Of a stretch of DNA of 64,000 bases, positions 1-14,100 are shown piece after piece. A program made the position numbers and the translations under genes. The notes under the pieces are model-generated. The model was not told where the DNA came from. It ran no database searches and saw only the letters and a list, made by a program, of their open reading frames with translations. This stretch comes from Aptenodytes patagonicus (lineage: Eukaryota; Chordata; Aves; Sphenisciformes; Spheniscidae): assembly GCF_965638725.1 (NCBI RefSeq), contig NC_134951.1, positions 1,054,001-1,118,000 of the forward strand, given 5' to 3'. Numbering within the stretch: the first letter of the stretch is position 1; each line of letters opens with the position of its first letter.

Positions 1-2065
1 ATAAAATGACCTTGTAGATTTAAGAGGGAAGTTTGTGATTGCAGCTGCTGCCTTTTAAAAAGTCTAAATACAAACAGATTTTTGGAAAGCAAGAAGATTT
101 GTTGGCGGTGTTTCTCTGATTTGAATTGAAAGTCAGAACTCTGGCTTCTAATCAGTGTCAGAGCATTTGAAGAAGATGGCTTGTAGTGTTCCTGCTCCAC
201 TGGATGTAGTCTGTGCTAATAATTCTTGTAGGCAATTCGGGGAAGAGAAGGTTGAAACAAGACGTGGTCTTCAAGCCTTTTTTGCTATGGAGGATCTGGT
301 GGGGGATTCCTCATCCTGGCTTGTCTTGCATGGCATCTGCCTCCGTCTGAGCCCATCTCTTCTGGGGAAGAGTGATAAGTTTGTACATGTTGCACAAATG
401 AGGTTTCACCAAGGTCTTGCACAATGATGTTCATATTTCCCTGCCTTGGACGGAGATCTCTCACCGGGTGCTTGCAAGACTGTATTTGCCGATTCTAGGG
501 TTGGATTTGCCTCTCCATTGGATTATAGTTACTCCGTGAAGGTAAAATGGTAATCTCTCAGCCTTTGGTCTGTCGCCTCTGTCGTGTGAAAACAGCTGCT
601 GGTTCACAGAAGAAATTCTTAGGTAGCAGGCATGTAATGTTGCATCTTGTACTGCTGACACCCATCCCTTGTTTTTATTCTGTCTTCGAGATTATCAGTT
701 TCTTATTTTAATCATCCTTTGTACAGTGCCTCTCACTTTTGTAAGCGATAGACTTCAGATAGGACAATTTATTACACCAGAATTAACAATGAAAATATTA
801 AATACTGGTTTCAGTATTGGTCTCGGCTAAGGATCTGTCTTCAGTTTGATAGTTTCTTCTTTCCTAAGTCTTCTCAGCCCAGCTCTCCTTCATCTCTTCT
901 TCAGTCAGTCCTTGTGAATCCCGTATTAACTAACTTCCTTGCGATACCATTTCAGCTTTGCCACAAATTAACACGTGAATTATTTTGTATTAGTTGGTAT
1001 TAAAAGTAAAAACCTTACTCATGCTCTGTCAAGATGGTCTCTGCTTACTCTGAGTTTTGAGAGTCGTGGTTACACGCTTCTGTCAAGTCGTGACTTTGCT
1101 TGTACCACGTCAGAGGCTGGAGCAGGGATGGACCCGGGCGAAGAGACGTGGTGGTTGGGTGCCAACTTATGCTGACAACTTGCCTTTTATTGCTGGTTGA
1201 AAGCTTCGTGTTGCTTAAACCCTTCTGTTTACATTATTGAAGCTTGAGGTTGACTGTCTGTAAACCGTGCGTGTGCCTGTTTGGCTCAAGAGACTATTTA
1301 GGGCTTCTGCTGCTTGTTTCAGCAGTGGAAAAAGCGAGATGACTGTTTTTTAATAGTCTGGAGTCTTGTCACACGCTCTGGTGTAGGCTCTCGCACTGGC
1401 CGCTTTGAGTGATGTTAAACAGGTAACACGCATTCAGATTTCTGTAGTTGATGTTATTCTTACAGGTAGATTACTTGAACAAGATTAATGGAAAGGAGAA
1501 TCCTGGGGGGCGAGGCAGGTTTTTTGAGAGGTTTCTGAAATGGTGGTGTCACAAGGATTAGGTATAAGCGTAAAAAAAAAAATTCACCACAATATTTCAC
1601 ATAATTTTTCAGCATATGCAAAATATTGTGGTTTAATCATTTTTGGGGAAAGACTAAAAAAAAACAAGAAGAAAGCTTGCTATTTTGTTTAGGATGTTTA
1701 AATTTATACCTATAGTCCCAAATCTCTTCTTTTTGGAAGTTCTCCAGAAAAATGGCAAAAACATGCTATTTTTCGTTCTTAAAAATAAGCAAGAAACTTA
1801 AAAGCCTTTACAAACCATATCATCTTAACAGTGTTAGCTGAAGGTGTCCGTTGACCAATTGCAGACCCTTTGAGGGCCCTGTTTGCGTTGGTAGCCATGC
1901 TCCTCTTTGCATTCCAGGTTACTTGGACATCCTTGGTTTACCTGACGATTCAGTAAAAGAAGAAGGAAAGCTGCTGTTCTGTCTGCAGCAATTCTGAGTT
2001 GATGTGGAATTGCTTTTTTTTGTAAATAAATACTAATTACTTATTTATGTGTTTGTTTATTTTAG
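1..2065 (+). other. RAB10: RAB10 intron 1, 3' part
   Basis: AT-rich sequence ending in a pyrimidine-rich acceptor at 2064-2065. No exon, RNA gene or recognisable repeat is visible. Short open frames at 155-427 and 975-1175 have no homology I can name. Confidence 0.8.
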
Positions 2066-2126
2066 GGATAGACTTCAAGATTAAAACCGTTGAATTACAA
2101 GGAAAGAAGATCAAGCTACAGATATG
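2066..2126 (+). CDS. RAB10: RAB10 coding exon 2
   Basis: Starts after tttag and ends before gtgagt. It opens with the last two bases of the Gly43 codon and ends with TG of Trp63. It encodes [19 protein letters not shown], the switch I end and interswitch strands. Length 61 bp. Confidence 0.96.
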
Positions 2127-5100
2127 GTGAGTAATATACCCAAGAAGCTACGTGGTGTCATCCTTCCGGATGGCTTTGTTCAGAAGCAGGTTTTTGTGAG
2201 GAGAGTTTACTTTGTCTGAGATTACGTTCAGGTATCTAATTTTGTAACTGTGTTTTGTATTTTCAGTAGTGGTAAAGCGCCATGTGTATTCCCCCAAACT
2301 GTTTTTAAGAAATGGGGAAGAGATCTGTGTGTTGCATTTATAACCGCTGTTACTGACTGCTCCCTTGGACAGGCTGTTGGCAAATCTCCTGTTTGGGAGG
2401 ACAGGATCCTCGCAGGCTGTGATTTAGTGGGAAGTGTTTTAAAACTGGAATTTTTAAATTAGGAGTTGCCTCGAATCTATGACTATAAATTGACTAGTAG
2501 CCTTGCTTTGTGTCAGCAAGCAAGTGTAATCCACGTCTGCACTTACTTTATATTTTTCCACGGTAAACTGTGGAGCTTCTCAGCGGGCTGAAAACACGGC
2601 TGCTTTTCTGTTGGAAAGTCTAACACAAGGCAAAATATAAACTGTTTCCCTTTATGCATGTCTGTCTAGAGATTTTTTTTTTCTGCTGTTTTAATAGTCT
2701 TGTGACAAGTCAGGTCAGGAAAGCTAATGGCTTCTCCTAGCCTGTATGTTCGTTTAGACTCCCCCCTCAGCCACATACATGTATTGCTGGTGCATTCTCC
2801 AGCTTTACTGAGAGTTTAGAACCTGAATTTCCTTAGAGCTTGAATTTACCTCTTTTGTCCCCACTAATAAAAATCTTTTATGGCTTGATAATCTTGACAT
2901 TTGTAGATGCAGATGGATGGGTTCCACTTAGAAGGAAGCGCTGGTCTTCCCCTGTCTGAGGAAAACTGGCTGAATGATTATCCTTCCTAATGAATGTATT
3001 CTGAATCCTTCTTGTTACCATCGCTCGGAACGTCCACCTTGTGTCTCAGTTGTTTCTCATATCCCAGTCCTGCAAGCAGAAGTTGGCCAGCTTAGTTTGT
3101 TTGTTTTGCGCCCTGCAAGCAAAAGAGTTGTGGAAGTTGATTTTGTTGTATAAACTGCGTAGCCGGTCAATAAGGAAGCATTTGGATGATGAAGTAACTC
3201 AGCGCGCTGGAATGCTTCAGCAGGGAGCCACAAAGGGTAACCGTCTTCGTAAGGGCAATGTTTTAGATGGAGCTGTCTGAGGAAGGATGGGTATAGATCA
3301 GCTGGGAAACGAAAGCAGAGCGGCGGAAAGGAAGGGACTGAGAGCGTTAGCTAAAGAGGCATTCAGGTGTAATGCAGCGTCATTGACTTGCTGGGCAGCT
3401 CTTGCTGTATGAGTTCACCAGACTGTTAACATTCAGATTTTCAACCCAGATCAAACCGTAACTTCTAACAATCACTGAGTTGTATTTTTTCACCCCAACA
3501 GTGCAGGTGCTGTGAATCACCATGGGATAGAAAGGTAGAACAAAACACTGGAATGACTTAAAAGGAAGTGTTAGACTAATCTTAGGAAAAAGTCGTCATG
3601 AAACGTAAAAACTGAAAATATGGAATACTGAGGATGTTTAATGTGTATGTAGACAAAGAAGCAAGCCATAATGAAGCTGTACGTGCTGTGGGTTTTAGTG
3701 GCTTAGAGAAATGAAGAGGGATTTGGTGAGCCGAGTTTTGGGAAATTGCAACTTTTAAGCATTGCGAAGTTGGGAGGTCTTTGTCTGAATCTGCTCCTTG
3801 TTCCTGCCAGTTTAAAACTTCACATTTGAAATGAAACTTGGAAAACAGAAAATGAAGTTCCTATGGCATGCACTTTTGATGATGAAGGGGAAAAAAAAAA
3901 TTTAGACTTTGTCGTTTCCAACTTTTCCTGTACAAGGAGTTTTGCCCAGCAGTGGTTTGGTGGCTAGAACAGCAGTGTCTTTTGGTGAAGATACTTTGTG
4001 CAATGCATCTATATTTAACCACTGCTTCCTGTATTTAAACTCACCCTGTACTTCTAGGAGTTGTGTAACATATTTCCAGAATTACACTTCACTCCCGCTG
4101 CAGCAGTTTAGTAAGCAAGGGATGCATTTAGTGGAACGTTTCCCTTGTAAACCTGAGGCTGTTCTTGTAGCTTTTCTTGCATCCAGAGCATGGGCCATGC
4201 TTTTATAACTGAAGTCAACGCACAGGAGCTAATGTAGCTGAATCAACAAAACGTGTCTTCTGAGTCGTAGGTAGCACTTCCACTGGGACACAGCTCCATA
4301 CGTGATTAAGCTGACCAGAAGAGAACAAAAGACTGATGGTGAAGAGAAAACAGACTTTCAGTTAAGGACAGGAGATGAGACCCTTGGCACTTGTGTGCTT
4401 TCAGTTAGTATTGCATTGCAGGTGTGCTTGTATTAATGCAGCATATCCATGCTCAGAATTTAGAGGAGGAGTGACCGCTATTTCATTTGTGGGTTTCCCC
4501 CCTATCTGAAAACTATCGTCCCATTTGTGAGATGGCCTGTCAGTTTGCCCTGTTTCTTGTACGCACGTCTGAGCTGCTTCTGGTCCCTTACAGAGACAGG
4601 ATACCAGGTGCAATGACATTGGCCCAGTCCATGAGTGTAAGTCCAGCCATGGCTCTCCAAAGTGCCACTGTATCTTTGTCCAGCCTTTCGTAATGCTATT
4701 TTCTTGCTTCCTACCAGTCCCTTTTATTGTTAGAAGCAAAGGTAGTTTTGTCTTGTCGTTGTTGCTATTGTTATTATCATCATCATTATTATTATTGGTG
4801 CTTACTCAGATTGAAATGTCTTCCCCCCCCCCCCCCAGAATAGTAACATTCAGCTGTTTGCGAAATTACAGATGGTGACAGAATTTTGTACCTTAAAGAA
4901 CTTAGTATGTGTTAGCCATTTCCTAAATATGACGGAGTTTCTTTACATAGGGTTGCTCAGTGTTTATGAAGGAGCTGTGTTCAGTGAGCCATCACTGGTA
5001 AAAGTGATGGCTGAACAGACCTGTCACTTACAGAATAAGGTTTCTACATTAGTGGGAGTGATTAAGTGTTTGATTATGTAGTATTTGTTATTTACGTAGG

Positions 5101-8100
5101 TGAAAACTGTATTTCTTTTCACATACAGAAAGCAATAGAAATAAACTGTTCCTCAGTTCAAAATTACCGTATTGACCTGTCTCTCGCTGATCCATGTCAT
5201 CCTCCATCACCTGCATATTAAATCTTTCTCCTGCTGCTGTCCTGATATAGGAGTTGCTCTCAGACTGCCTGCAAAGCTGTGTCGCTGTGTTTTACTGTGG
5301 CTAGTACTGGCTTTTGTACTCCTTGGGGTGGGGGTGCAGTCTCAATGGGCAATCAGTTTTACAGAAAACATAAAACTGGCACTTTCTAAGATAGCTCTGC
5401 TCCTTTTCTACAGAGCAGGATAGCTACCTGCCTCTTCCTGGTATGGAAAATGAGCAGATGTGGCAGTATAGTATCTCAGTCGTGCCTTGACCTCTAAAAT
5501 ACATATATAGGAGTAAAGCAAGAATACAAAGGTCAAGCTGAATTAAACCTTGCCAGAGGTGATAAGCAACTTGATACTTCATAGCTATTAAAAACTGGGG
5601 TTGCTGTTCAATAAGGATCAAGCTAGGATTAAAGCGTGTTCATATTGCTCCAAATGTAAATGTGCCTGTTGCAAAACAGTGTTGAAATGGGAAGAGGGGA
5701 GGCTGGGACAAGAGAATGTAGAGAATGGTGGGACTGGGTAGCAAGTGGGACTATGTCTGCATTCAGGGAGCGGCTGGAGGAGCCTCAGCTAGGCAAGGCA
5801 AGCCCGGTGTGGTGCATGGGCTGCAAGCAAGGAGGAGGATGGGACACAGCTCTCGGGACTGGCCCTCTGAAGGAATGAGCTTGTTCCGGGCAGATCCATC
5901 AGGAGGACTACTGGTATGTCAAATTCTGGGTGGAAGCACGTAGAAGAATCAAGTATCTTCTTGGTTAGGTTATTGTACTACTTGTCTGTTTAGAAAAATT
6001 GTTGATGTGACAGTATATGATACGATGCCATATGGAAAGTCACCAGTGGTGGGCTTAGTACAGGATTTGGGAGAAAGGAATTTGGTAAAGATTTGGGAGT
6101 AGAAATACTTAGGAAGGGTGGGACCTGGGAGGGTTGACACTGATGAATGTCTTGAAAAATATTAATATAGTAGTGCTCATAGTACAGAGAAGGGAGGGAG
6201 AATAAAAGAACCAAAATGAGAGATAGCTGCTCCAGGAAAAGATGGTGTTATCATTGTGAAAGTGATGAAACGCTTTAGAGGAATAGGGTAGTAGAGCTAA
6301 AAATTCAGCTATGAAGAGTGTGATAGCATACACTCCAGGAACTCAGATAGAATTGCTTTGACATGGAAACCAAATGGCTTAGGCATCCTGTAATTCACTA
6401 AACTTATTAGCATAATGTAGCAATTGAAAAACTAAATGTGATTTTTTTTCTGATACAGTGGATGCAATCATTTCCAGTGGGTGGGGAAGTAAGTGTCACA
6501 GTCTAACATGATACACAATTTTGATTAGCATGCCCTAGAAAGAAAGGGGCAAGTAGGATGATCAGAGGGATGTAATAGCTATTTTAGGAAGAACAGCTGG
6601 AAAGATTGGGATTCTTCAGGATGTCAGAGAAGTGACCAAAGCGCATTTTTAAAATCATGAGTATACTGGAAAAAGCAGGTAGAGATTGATATAACTCATT
6701 GCCTTTTCCAATATCAGAACATTAGTTCTAGCGTAAGGCTAGAAGGTGGCACACGCAAAACACAAGGAAATTAAGTTAAGCTGTGAAACTCCTCATCACA
6801 AGATGTTGTGGTAGCTGCAGATATACATGGGTTTGCAAGGGATTTCACGAAGGAACAGTCTGTTTTGGACTGTTAAATACACATGTGATCTCTGGCTCCA
6901 GAAGTCCTTGAACTACACAGAAGTGGAAACTGGAAAACCTCTGGCCTGACCAGGTACGGCTCTTATGTGTTTGTGAGAACGCACAGAAGTCAGATCTAGG
7001 TTTCTCATCCTGGTGAAGCGAAGCCTGAAGGGAAATGCTACTGTCATCTAAAAAATACATAGTGGTAGCAGACACGGAAGAGAAGGAAGAACTCTTTAAG
7101 CTCAAGGACGGTGGAAATCAAAGTTGCTGGAAATCCACTAGCAGGAGTGGGAGACTGGGAGAAGGTCTACTTCAGCGTAATGGAAATGAAATAGAGAAAG
7201 GGGAACGTGGAGGGGAAGAAAACCCAGATCGGCCAGGTATTTCAGAATAGAACTTGACAAATAAGAGGATCATGACATATCCTGTTCTGCTATTGCAGAA
7301 CTTCTTACCCCAGGAGCCCTCTTTCCATTTATTCAAGAACATTTTATGAAAATTGGTTTCAGAAAATATAGCCACTTTCTGGTCTCTCTGTTCACAGACT
7401 CCGCAGTCTGGGGAGACGGCTAGGAGCTGTAAGAGGTGATCCTGAAGGTGGATTTACAGGATGTCCATATTGGGAGAGTGAATCCAAAACAGAAGAGACC
7501 CAAACACCCTTATGCTGACTGTGGAATGCTGGAGGGATGGGGTAGGGCAGAAAGCTGTCAAGGAATAACTGCAGTATTTAGGAATAGGTTTCTAGGGATT
7601 ATAAAAAGAGTGGGATTATGTGAAAAGTGAGTGATTAGCCTTTTCAAGAGGTCCGTGTGTGCTTTTCCACATCATAGTAGTAAGTAATCCCAAGTTTCCT
7701 TAAGCAGCCACATGGTATATACAAGTCTAGCCTTGAACTGATCTTAAGGAGTAACCAAAATATATGGGTAGAGCTGTATGAAGAGTTAGTTTTGCAGGGG
7801 TTTGTGGGGACTAACAGTTTCTGATTCCTCACTTGTGAATTTTCTCTTTACCAGTTTTCATGCAGATTCCTGGCATTGTGTCAGTGTGTGCAGTGTGTAT
7901 TGTCAAGCCAGAACAAGGAACTCTGATAGACTGAGGTGAATGACAGTAGGTGCATGTTAGCAAAGTGCTTGATTCTTGTGTGCCTGGGACAGGCTTGTTT
8001 GCAGAACTGCTGCCCCAGGAGTGTCTGCGCAGGCTTGTTGCAACGCGGCGACTTGCATCGTTGAGGCCAGAAAGTTGAGATCTAAAAGGCTAGATCCTGA

Positions 8101-11100
8101 AGAGCTTCCAGAGCTGGGTAAGACAAACGATCCGTTTCTCTTCAGTGGTGTATGAAGCAATCACACTTGATAGTGTTGTATTAATATGGAAGCAGTACGA
8201 TGACAAAATTGCTTCTGTAGTAAACTGAAAAACACTTAACTCAGAGATTCAAAGACATCTACATTTTTTCTTTTTCCTACTTAGCTGCTACTCTGATCCT
8301 CCTGTCTTTACATAAAACTTGTATGTCAGCGTATTTTCCTACAGTCTTACTGACTGATTCCAAATTTTAGAAACAACCTTATTTTTTTAGTCTGCAGCTC
8401 TTAACTGTGTAGAAGACCATAAAGTAACATTTTTCTATCAGTCCATCTTTGCTGTGAACACGTTTGCGTGGCTAGACAAATGTCCTCAGAATTTTGTTTT
8501 ATTCAGCAATGAGCTTGTTGCAAAAATAATCATCCGACTTGGAACACGTGTCCAGGTGAAAGAATTGTGCAGCAGCATAGCTATCCAAAATAGTTACACA
8601 GGTGGAAATTCCCTGTTATATGCAAGTTCTTGCATTTAGTAAGTGTGGTGGTGTACAGCCAAAGCTGCAGACAGCACCACTAACTAGGGTACGATCAGTC
8701 TCACTAATTTTTGCAATTACCCTAGGAACGTCTAAAAGTTAACTCCTGCTGCTGAGAGCTTTTGAGACCATTCACCATGTGCATATCTCAAGGTAGAAGA
8801 GACTCTTTTGGCGTGTCAGTCTGACTTCCTATAAAACAATTAGATACTTCACTCATTATAGATTCCCCCACCCCTCCTCCAGCTGAGTATTTTTTCAGAA
8901 AAGCTGAAATTTGCTGGTCATGAAGCATCTTACAGATGTTCCTTTGTGAAGGAAAGTCTTCAACCCCGTTGCTAAAGCTTCCAGAGTGTGCCTGCTGTCA
9001 GCAGTACAGTTTCTTCAGTGCAGTATTCTGCTGTGTAGGTTTAAAAATATTGTAAGAAGAAACAGTAGGACAGTAATAAAATTCTTAGGATTATTTTGCT
9101 AGGAATTACTTGGTTTAATACGTTGAAGACCTTTATTTCGAGCTATGTGGACTGGAAGGATCTTCACAGATCATCAGATATAATCTCTTCTGGTTGCATC
9201 CCTGTAAATCTTTCATAAACAAATCCTAGTACATTTTAAGGTTTCTTTAGTCTCTGCTAGGTCAACCGGAAAGCTGTCCCAGAAATTCCTTTGTTGGTTA
9301 AACCTCTAATGTGATATAGCTTACGCATACTTTAATGTTGGCATGAGAATAATTTAAATAGATTTTTTACTTTCCTTGTGCTGCTTCTTTCCCTGGTCCC
9401 ACAGGAAGACCTTCTTTGTCTTCATTTTGCAGCTAAGCAAAGCAAGTTTTCTCAGTTTCTTCCTGTGCAGTAGGGTTTCATTTTCCTTGGCTATCTTAAC
9501 AGTCCTTGTCTACATTTATTTTAGCTTGGAGAGCTAGCTAGCTTCCACCAATGTTTTTGCCTACATCGAGGTTTTATTGCACACCCATAGCTTTGGAGCA
9601 TATTCTTACATCCTAGAGGTTTGAACAGAAGAATGGAAAGCCAGGGCAGTAAACAAGACATGCGGTCTCCGATTGTCTTGTGCCATTTGCTCAGGGTGGA
9701 TTCATCAGTCGTAGGCAGTTTGAAAACCATAACTCATTTCCTCTGTTTGCTTCAGTCGGTTCTCTAATCTCACGTCCATTAAGAGTTATCTCTGAATAAT
9801 GAATGGAGAATCCATTAAGAAGGGGAAAGGGCAAATATAGTACTTATTTAAAAAAAAAGGTGGGGGTGGGAAACATTCCAGGTTCTTTGCTTTTTCCCTC
9901 CCCAGCTTTCTTTTCATCCATTAGCTTAGCTTCAGTTGCCAGAAAAAACACTGGAGGAGTTAACTAAGCAAGTTAGTTGTAGGCGCATAGGACGTGACGA
10001 GCAATGAGTAACAACTAAGTCTTGCCGATGCCAAGTTGTGTTAAATCAACCTGAATTCTTACTGTGATGGCTACTGGCCTTGTCAGGAGGGGAGAAATCG
10101 CAGATGCCGTACGTCTTCATGTTTTTGGTAGGGCTTTTCTGACACTGTCCTGCTTGACATAAGCAAGTTAGGGGGAAGTGACTTAGGTGAAGATGCTATC
10201 AAGTGGATACAAAACTCATGGCGAGAGAAAATAAACGATGTGTAAGAGTTCTGTTGAGGTATTTTGCGAGGAGTCTGTCATGAGTTTCATGATAGGCAAT
10301 GTTTTCTTTAATGGTTGGGATAAGGGAATAGAGATCATGGTTATTGTATTTAAGCTAAGCAAGAAAAGATGAAGTTGCAAAATATAAATTGTGTAGAGGA
10401 CTGGATTATAATTCAGATTGCTTTTGACCGATTGGAAAAAAGTCCTGTGAAATTCAGTAGAGACAAAGGCAAAGTTATCAAGTTCGGTGTGTGTAATCAG
10501 CTACTCGAATGTCAGAAAAATCTGCTTCATCATGAGGAAAGGGAGTGGGATGCGTAAACAGGTATGCCCAAGTCTTCTAGAAAATATTCCTGTACGAGTC
10601 TGGTAAGACTTCAGCTGGAGTAGCATCCTGGTTTTTGCTTAGACATGGGCAAATTGGAGGGAGTCCAGAGAGTAATAAGTGAGGCTGCGTATCTTAGACC
10701 TTTGGCCAGTGAGTAAGGTCTAAAGAACTTGAGGTGGCTTGAGAAAATTCAGAGAAGGTGCAAGAGCTTGATTATGCAAAAAGTAGTTGCAGAAAGAAGG
10801 GAAAGGAACTCCCCTAGTTACCTATGAAAGGTAAGACAGGGATTGATGGCCTTAATTTGCACTAAGGAAAACCCAAGTGTACCACCACGAGAAACTTTCA
10901 GATGGGACAGAAAGGAAATGAGAGAGAGGGATTCAAGCCAGCAATCATCAGAGGTCTTCAGCAGAACATCAGGCATCTTTCAGGAATAATGTGGGTATCC
11001 CTCAACGTTTTGTAGAGCCAGGGAATGGACTAGATTGCCTCCCGAGGCTACCGCCAGTGAGCCAGACCTCTGCGCAGCGTGGCCTGTTAGAACATCTCTG

Positions 11101-14100
11101 AACAAAGTGGTGCTCGGGTTTAGGACCTGCCCCTATTCCTCCTCCTCTGCTCTTTGCCCTCTTCCTGGTGTTTGTCATCTCCTAGGAGGAGATAAAAGAC
11201 TGGGAGCAATCAGCCTCTCGGGTGGCTGTCGTGTGTGCTAGAACTGTGATCTGAGGTCCAAGCCAAACAGAGCCAATAAGACTCTTTGAGAAGAAACTTG
11301 GTAGAGCACTTCTCCCTGCATCTCAGGAAACTTTCCTCCGTGGCATCTTCAGATTTCAGGGCTTTTAATTACTCCCTATTTGCCAACTGATACTTGGCCA
11401 GAAATCTGACGTGTGCTTAAACAAATTGATTTGGCAACTACAGTCAGCATTTGTTGGTTCAACTGTAGGTGACGGGGCGGTGGGGAGAGCCGAGTTTTCA
11501 CAGAGCTTGGTGCCTGGTGGTGTCCGTGTTCTGCCAAGGCATTCGCTGTGACCTCAGGAACAGTTGAGAGGGAAATGAGTTGAGCTAGTTCAGCTCCAGT
11601 CCGTGATCTTTTCTGAGGTTTGTGAGTGAGGAAATGTGGGTCTGTGGGTTGGGGGGGAATGCTGTGTCTTGCTGAAGGCGGTTAGGGAATGTTTAATCTC
11701 AATTTAGGCCAGTTTAAATTTGGAGACACCTTTGATTCTACCTTGTGTGACTAGTGTCGCTGAAAACTGTCTGTGAACATGTAATCTGTTAGGTTTACGT
11801 TCTCTGAAAGACACTAGAATACGCAGTTAACTCTTAATTCTCAACTTAATGGCATGCGAGTTTGTTTAACCAAATCTCATGTGTTCCATCAAAGATCTCA
11901 AAATTAAATGGGAAGATACATACTGTCATTAATCTTGCATGATCAATTTTCAGCATACTGCTTATAGAAATAGACAATTGAATGTTACAGTACATCTTCT
12001 AGATTTACTTTTCATACACTTTGATCTAAAATTTCAGGAATATCAATTTGTAAGATCACGTTAAAGCTTTATAAAACTGAACTGAACTGAAAACAAAATT
12101 CTTCTCGGTTTTAAGTCTTGAGTTCCAGAAAATGTTGAGTGATTGTCTTTGTGGCTGCTCAGCAGCTGCTGAAATGGAAAGGGATCTTCTTGGGCATTGT
12201 GGTGGTGTTGACTGGATAGTTGGGTCAGGTCATCGCTGGTTGCAGTTCCAGACTCTGCTGACTTTGGCAGCGGCACTGCTAAACAACCTCTACAGCATTT
12301 TGGGAACTTCCTACAGAAACTTGAGTACTGAGTCAGCTGGGTTTGTGCAGGGTCTAATCAGGCTGGTCAGTGGTTGTGGTTATGGTACATAACTTAAAAA
12401 TTGTAGATAGAGTTTTAAAGTGGCTTATTTTTACGTTCATTTGGGAAGAACTGGTCAGTAACAGGAGAGGGTGTCTGGGACAACGATGTTTCTGGGGTTG
12501 TTCAGACGCTCCCACTGCTGGAGCTCACAGTCCTGTTGAAGTGTTGGTAGAGCACTTCTTGCTCCTGTTTTCATCCTGTCTGCTACTGGGTTCCACCAGG
12601 GCTCAGAAGTCAGAGGCACTTCCCTGAGATATGAGACTTGCAAATAAAAGTTCCTCCTTTTGGGTGCAAGTTTCAAGTTGTCAATAAAAATACAAAGTTT
12701 AAAATGAACATGTTTCTACCGTGACTTGATACTGGCTTTATTTATTGTGGTAGTTACCAGAAGACCTACTGCAAGTTACCACTTTGCTGTTCAACAGATA
12801 GCTTCATCTGCTGCCATCTTAGTTGCGTAAGCCCACTTAAACAGTCCAGTGTCTTTTGTCTCTGTCATAGTTGACTCTGAAATGTGTTTTTTAAAAAAAA
12901 CAATCCCCTTTAAAGTAAAATCCAAAAGAGAAACTTCAAGCCCTAAGTTTCTGTAGCCTTATGAGCCTGGCTTACTGAATCTTGCCCTTTTTGTTCTCTG
13001 AGTGTTCAGCTACGTCTGGGAGGGAATGGGCATTCCTTGAAGCTGCTGCTGGTGCACATTGGAGTGTGTCCTACCGCTCTTCGAAAGCATTGCACGTCCC
13101 TCAGTAGTGGTGCAATAGAGCATGTATCGTGCCGTGCACTCTTGTCTCATAGATACACCGTGCTGGTTTCTTTAGAGCTTGCCTCTGATATGTACTCTTG
13201 TCTGTTTTCCACAGGGACACAGCGGGGCAGGAACGGTTTCACACCATCACCACCTCCTATTACAGAGGTGCCATGGGGATCATGCTAGTATATGACATCA
13301 CCAATGCCAAGAGCTTTGAAAACATCAGCAAGTGGCTCAGAAACATAGATGAGGTGAGTAATGTCTGTAAGACCCCAGAATTGAGCTGTTTGTTGTGACC
13401 TGTAGAGCGTGTGATGAGTCCCACAGAACTCAGCTTCTGGATTGCAGCTTCTGCTTCTACCCTGGCAGAAGGTGTAGTGTGTAAATTAACACAGGGGTTT
13501 GGGTGCTGTTCTTAGGCTGCCCTATGTCCTGTGTTCCTTCCTTCAACAATGGCACGAAGGATCGCAACGCTACACAGGAGCTAATGGTGTCCTAAAATGT
13601 CAAATTCATACATGAGCAAACTTTGTTTCTGTACTGGAGAATACTTAGAGGTGAGGAATACATCTTGTAGTAACTGGGAGTTGCAGTTTTCAGGAGGAGC
13701 TGCCACCACAAGGTGGTGTGCAGAGGAGCAACACTTAAGCCATAAGCTGTAGAGTAGCTATAGAATATGTCACTTCTAGTACTAACCTATTTTATAAGGA
13801 CGACTATGTAAATCCTCAAAGATAATTAAATACGATCACCTCCACTCCCTCAAAATTGATGTCATGAAATATTTGCAAGTTTATCATGGCTGTTAGAGGT
13901 AGTATGGCAAACTGCTGTTGTTGAATGTTAGCAAACTGCTCAAACCTGCATGGCTGTTTTTTGTCCTTGGTAGAGGACTACCAAACAAGGAGGCTGGTAA
14001 AATTTCAAGCAAGGTCAAGTGAAGCAGAAGAAACTGATGTGGAAACATTCAGTGCCTGGATCCCCATGAGTTCATTCTCCAGGAGTTCTGAGATGTTAGA

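Larger units (their letters stand above)
2127..13214 (+). other. RAB10: RAB10 intron 2 (11.1 kb)
   Basis: Non-coding. It holds a short ATT/ATC microsatellite (about 4755-4798), a C14 run (4823-4836), and two diverged CR1-like relics listed separately. A stretch near 9145-9330 looks like an even older repeat that I cannot classify. I see no other gene. Confidence 0.8.
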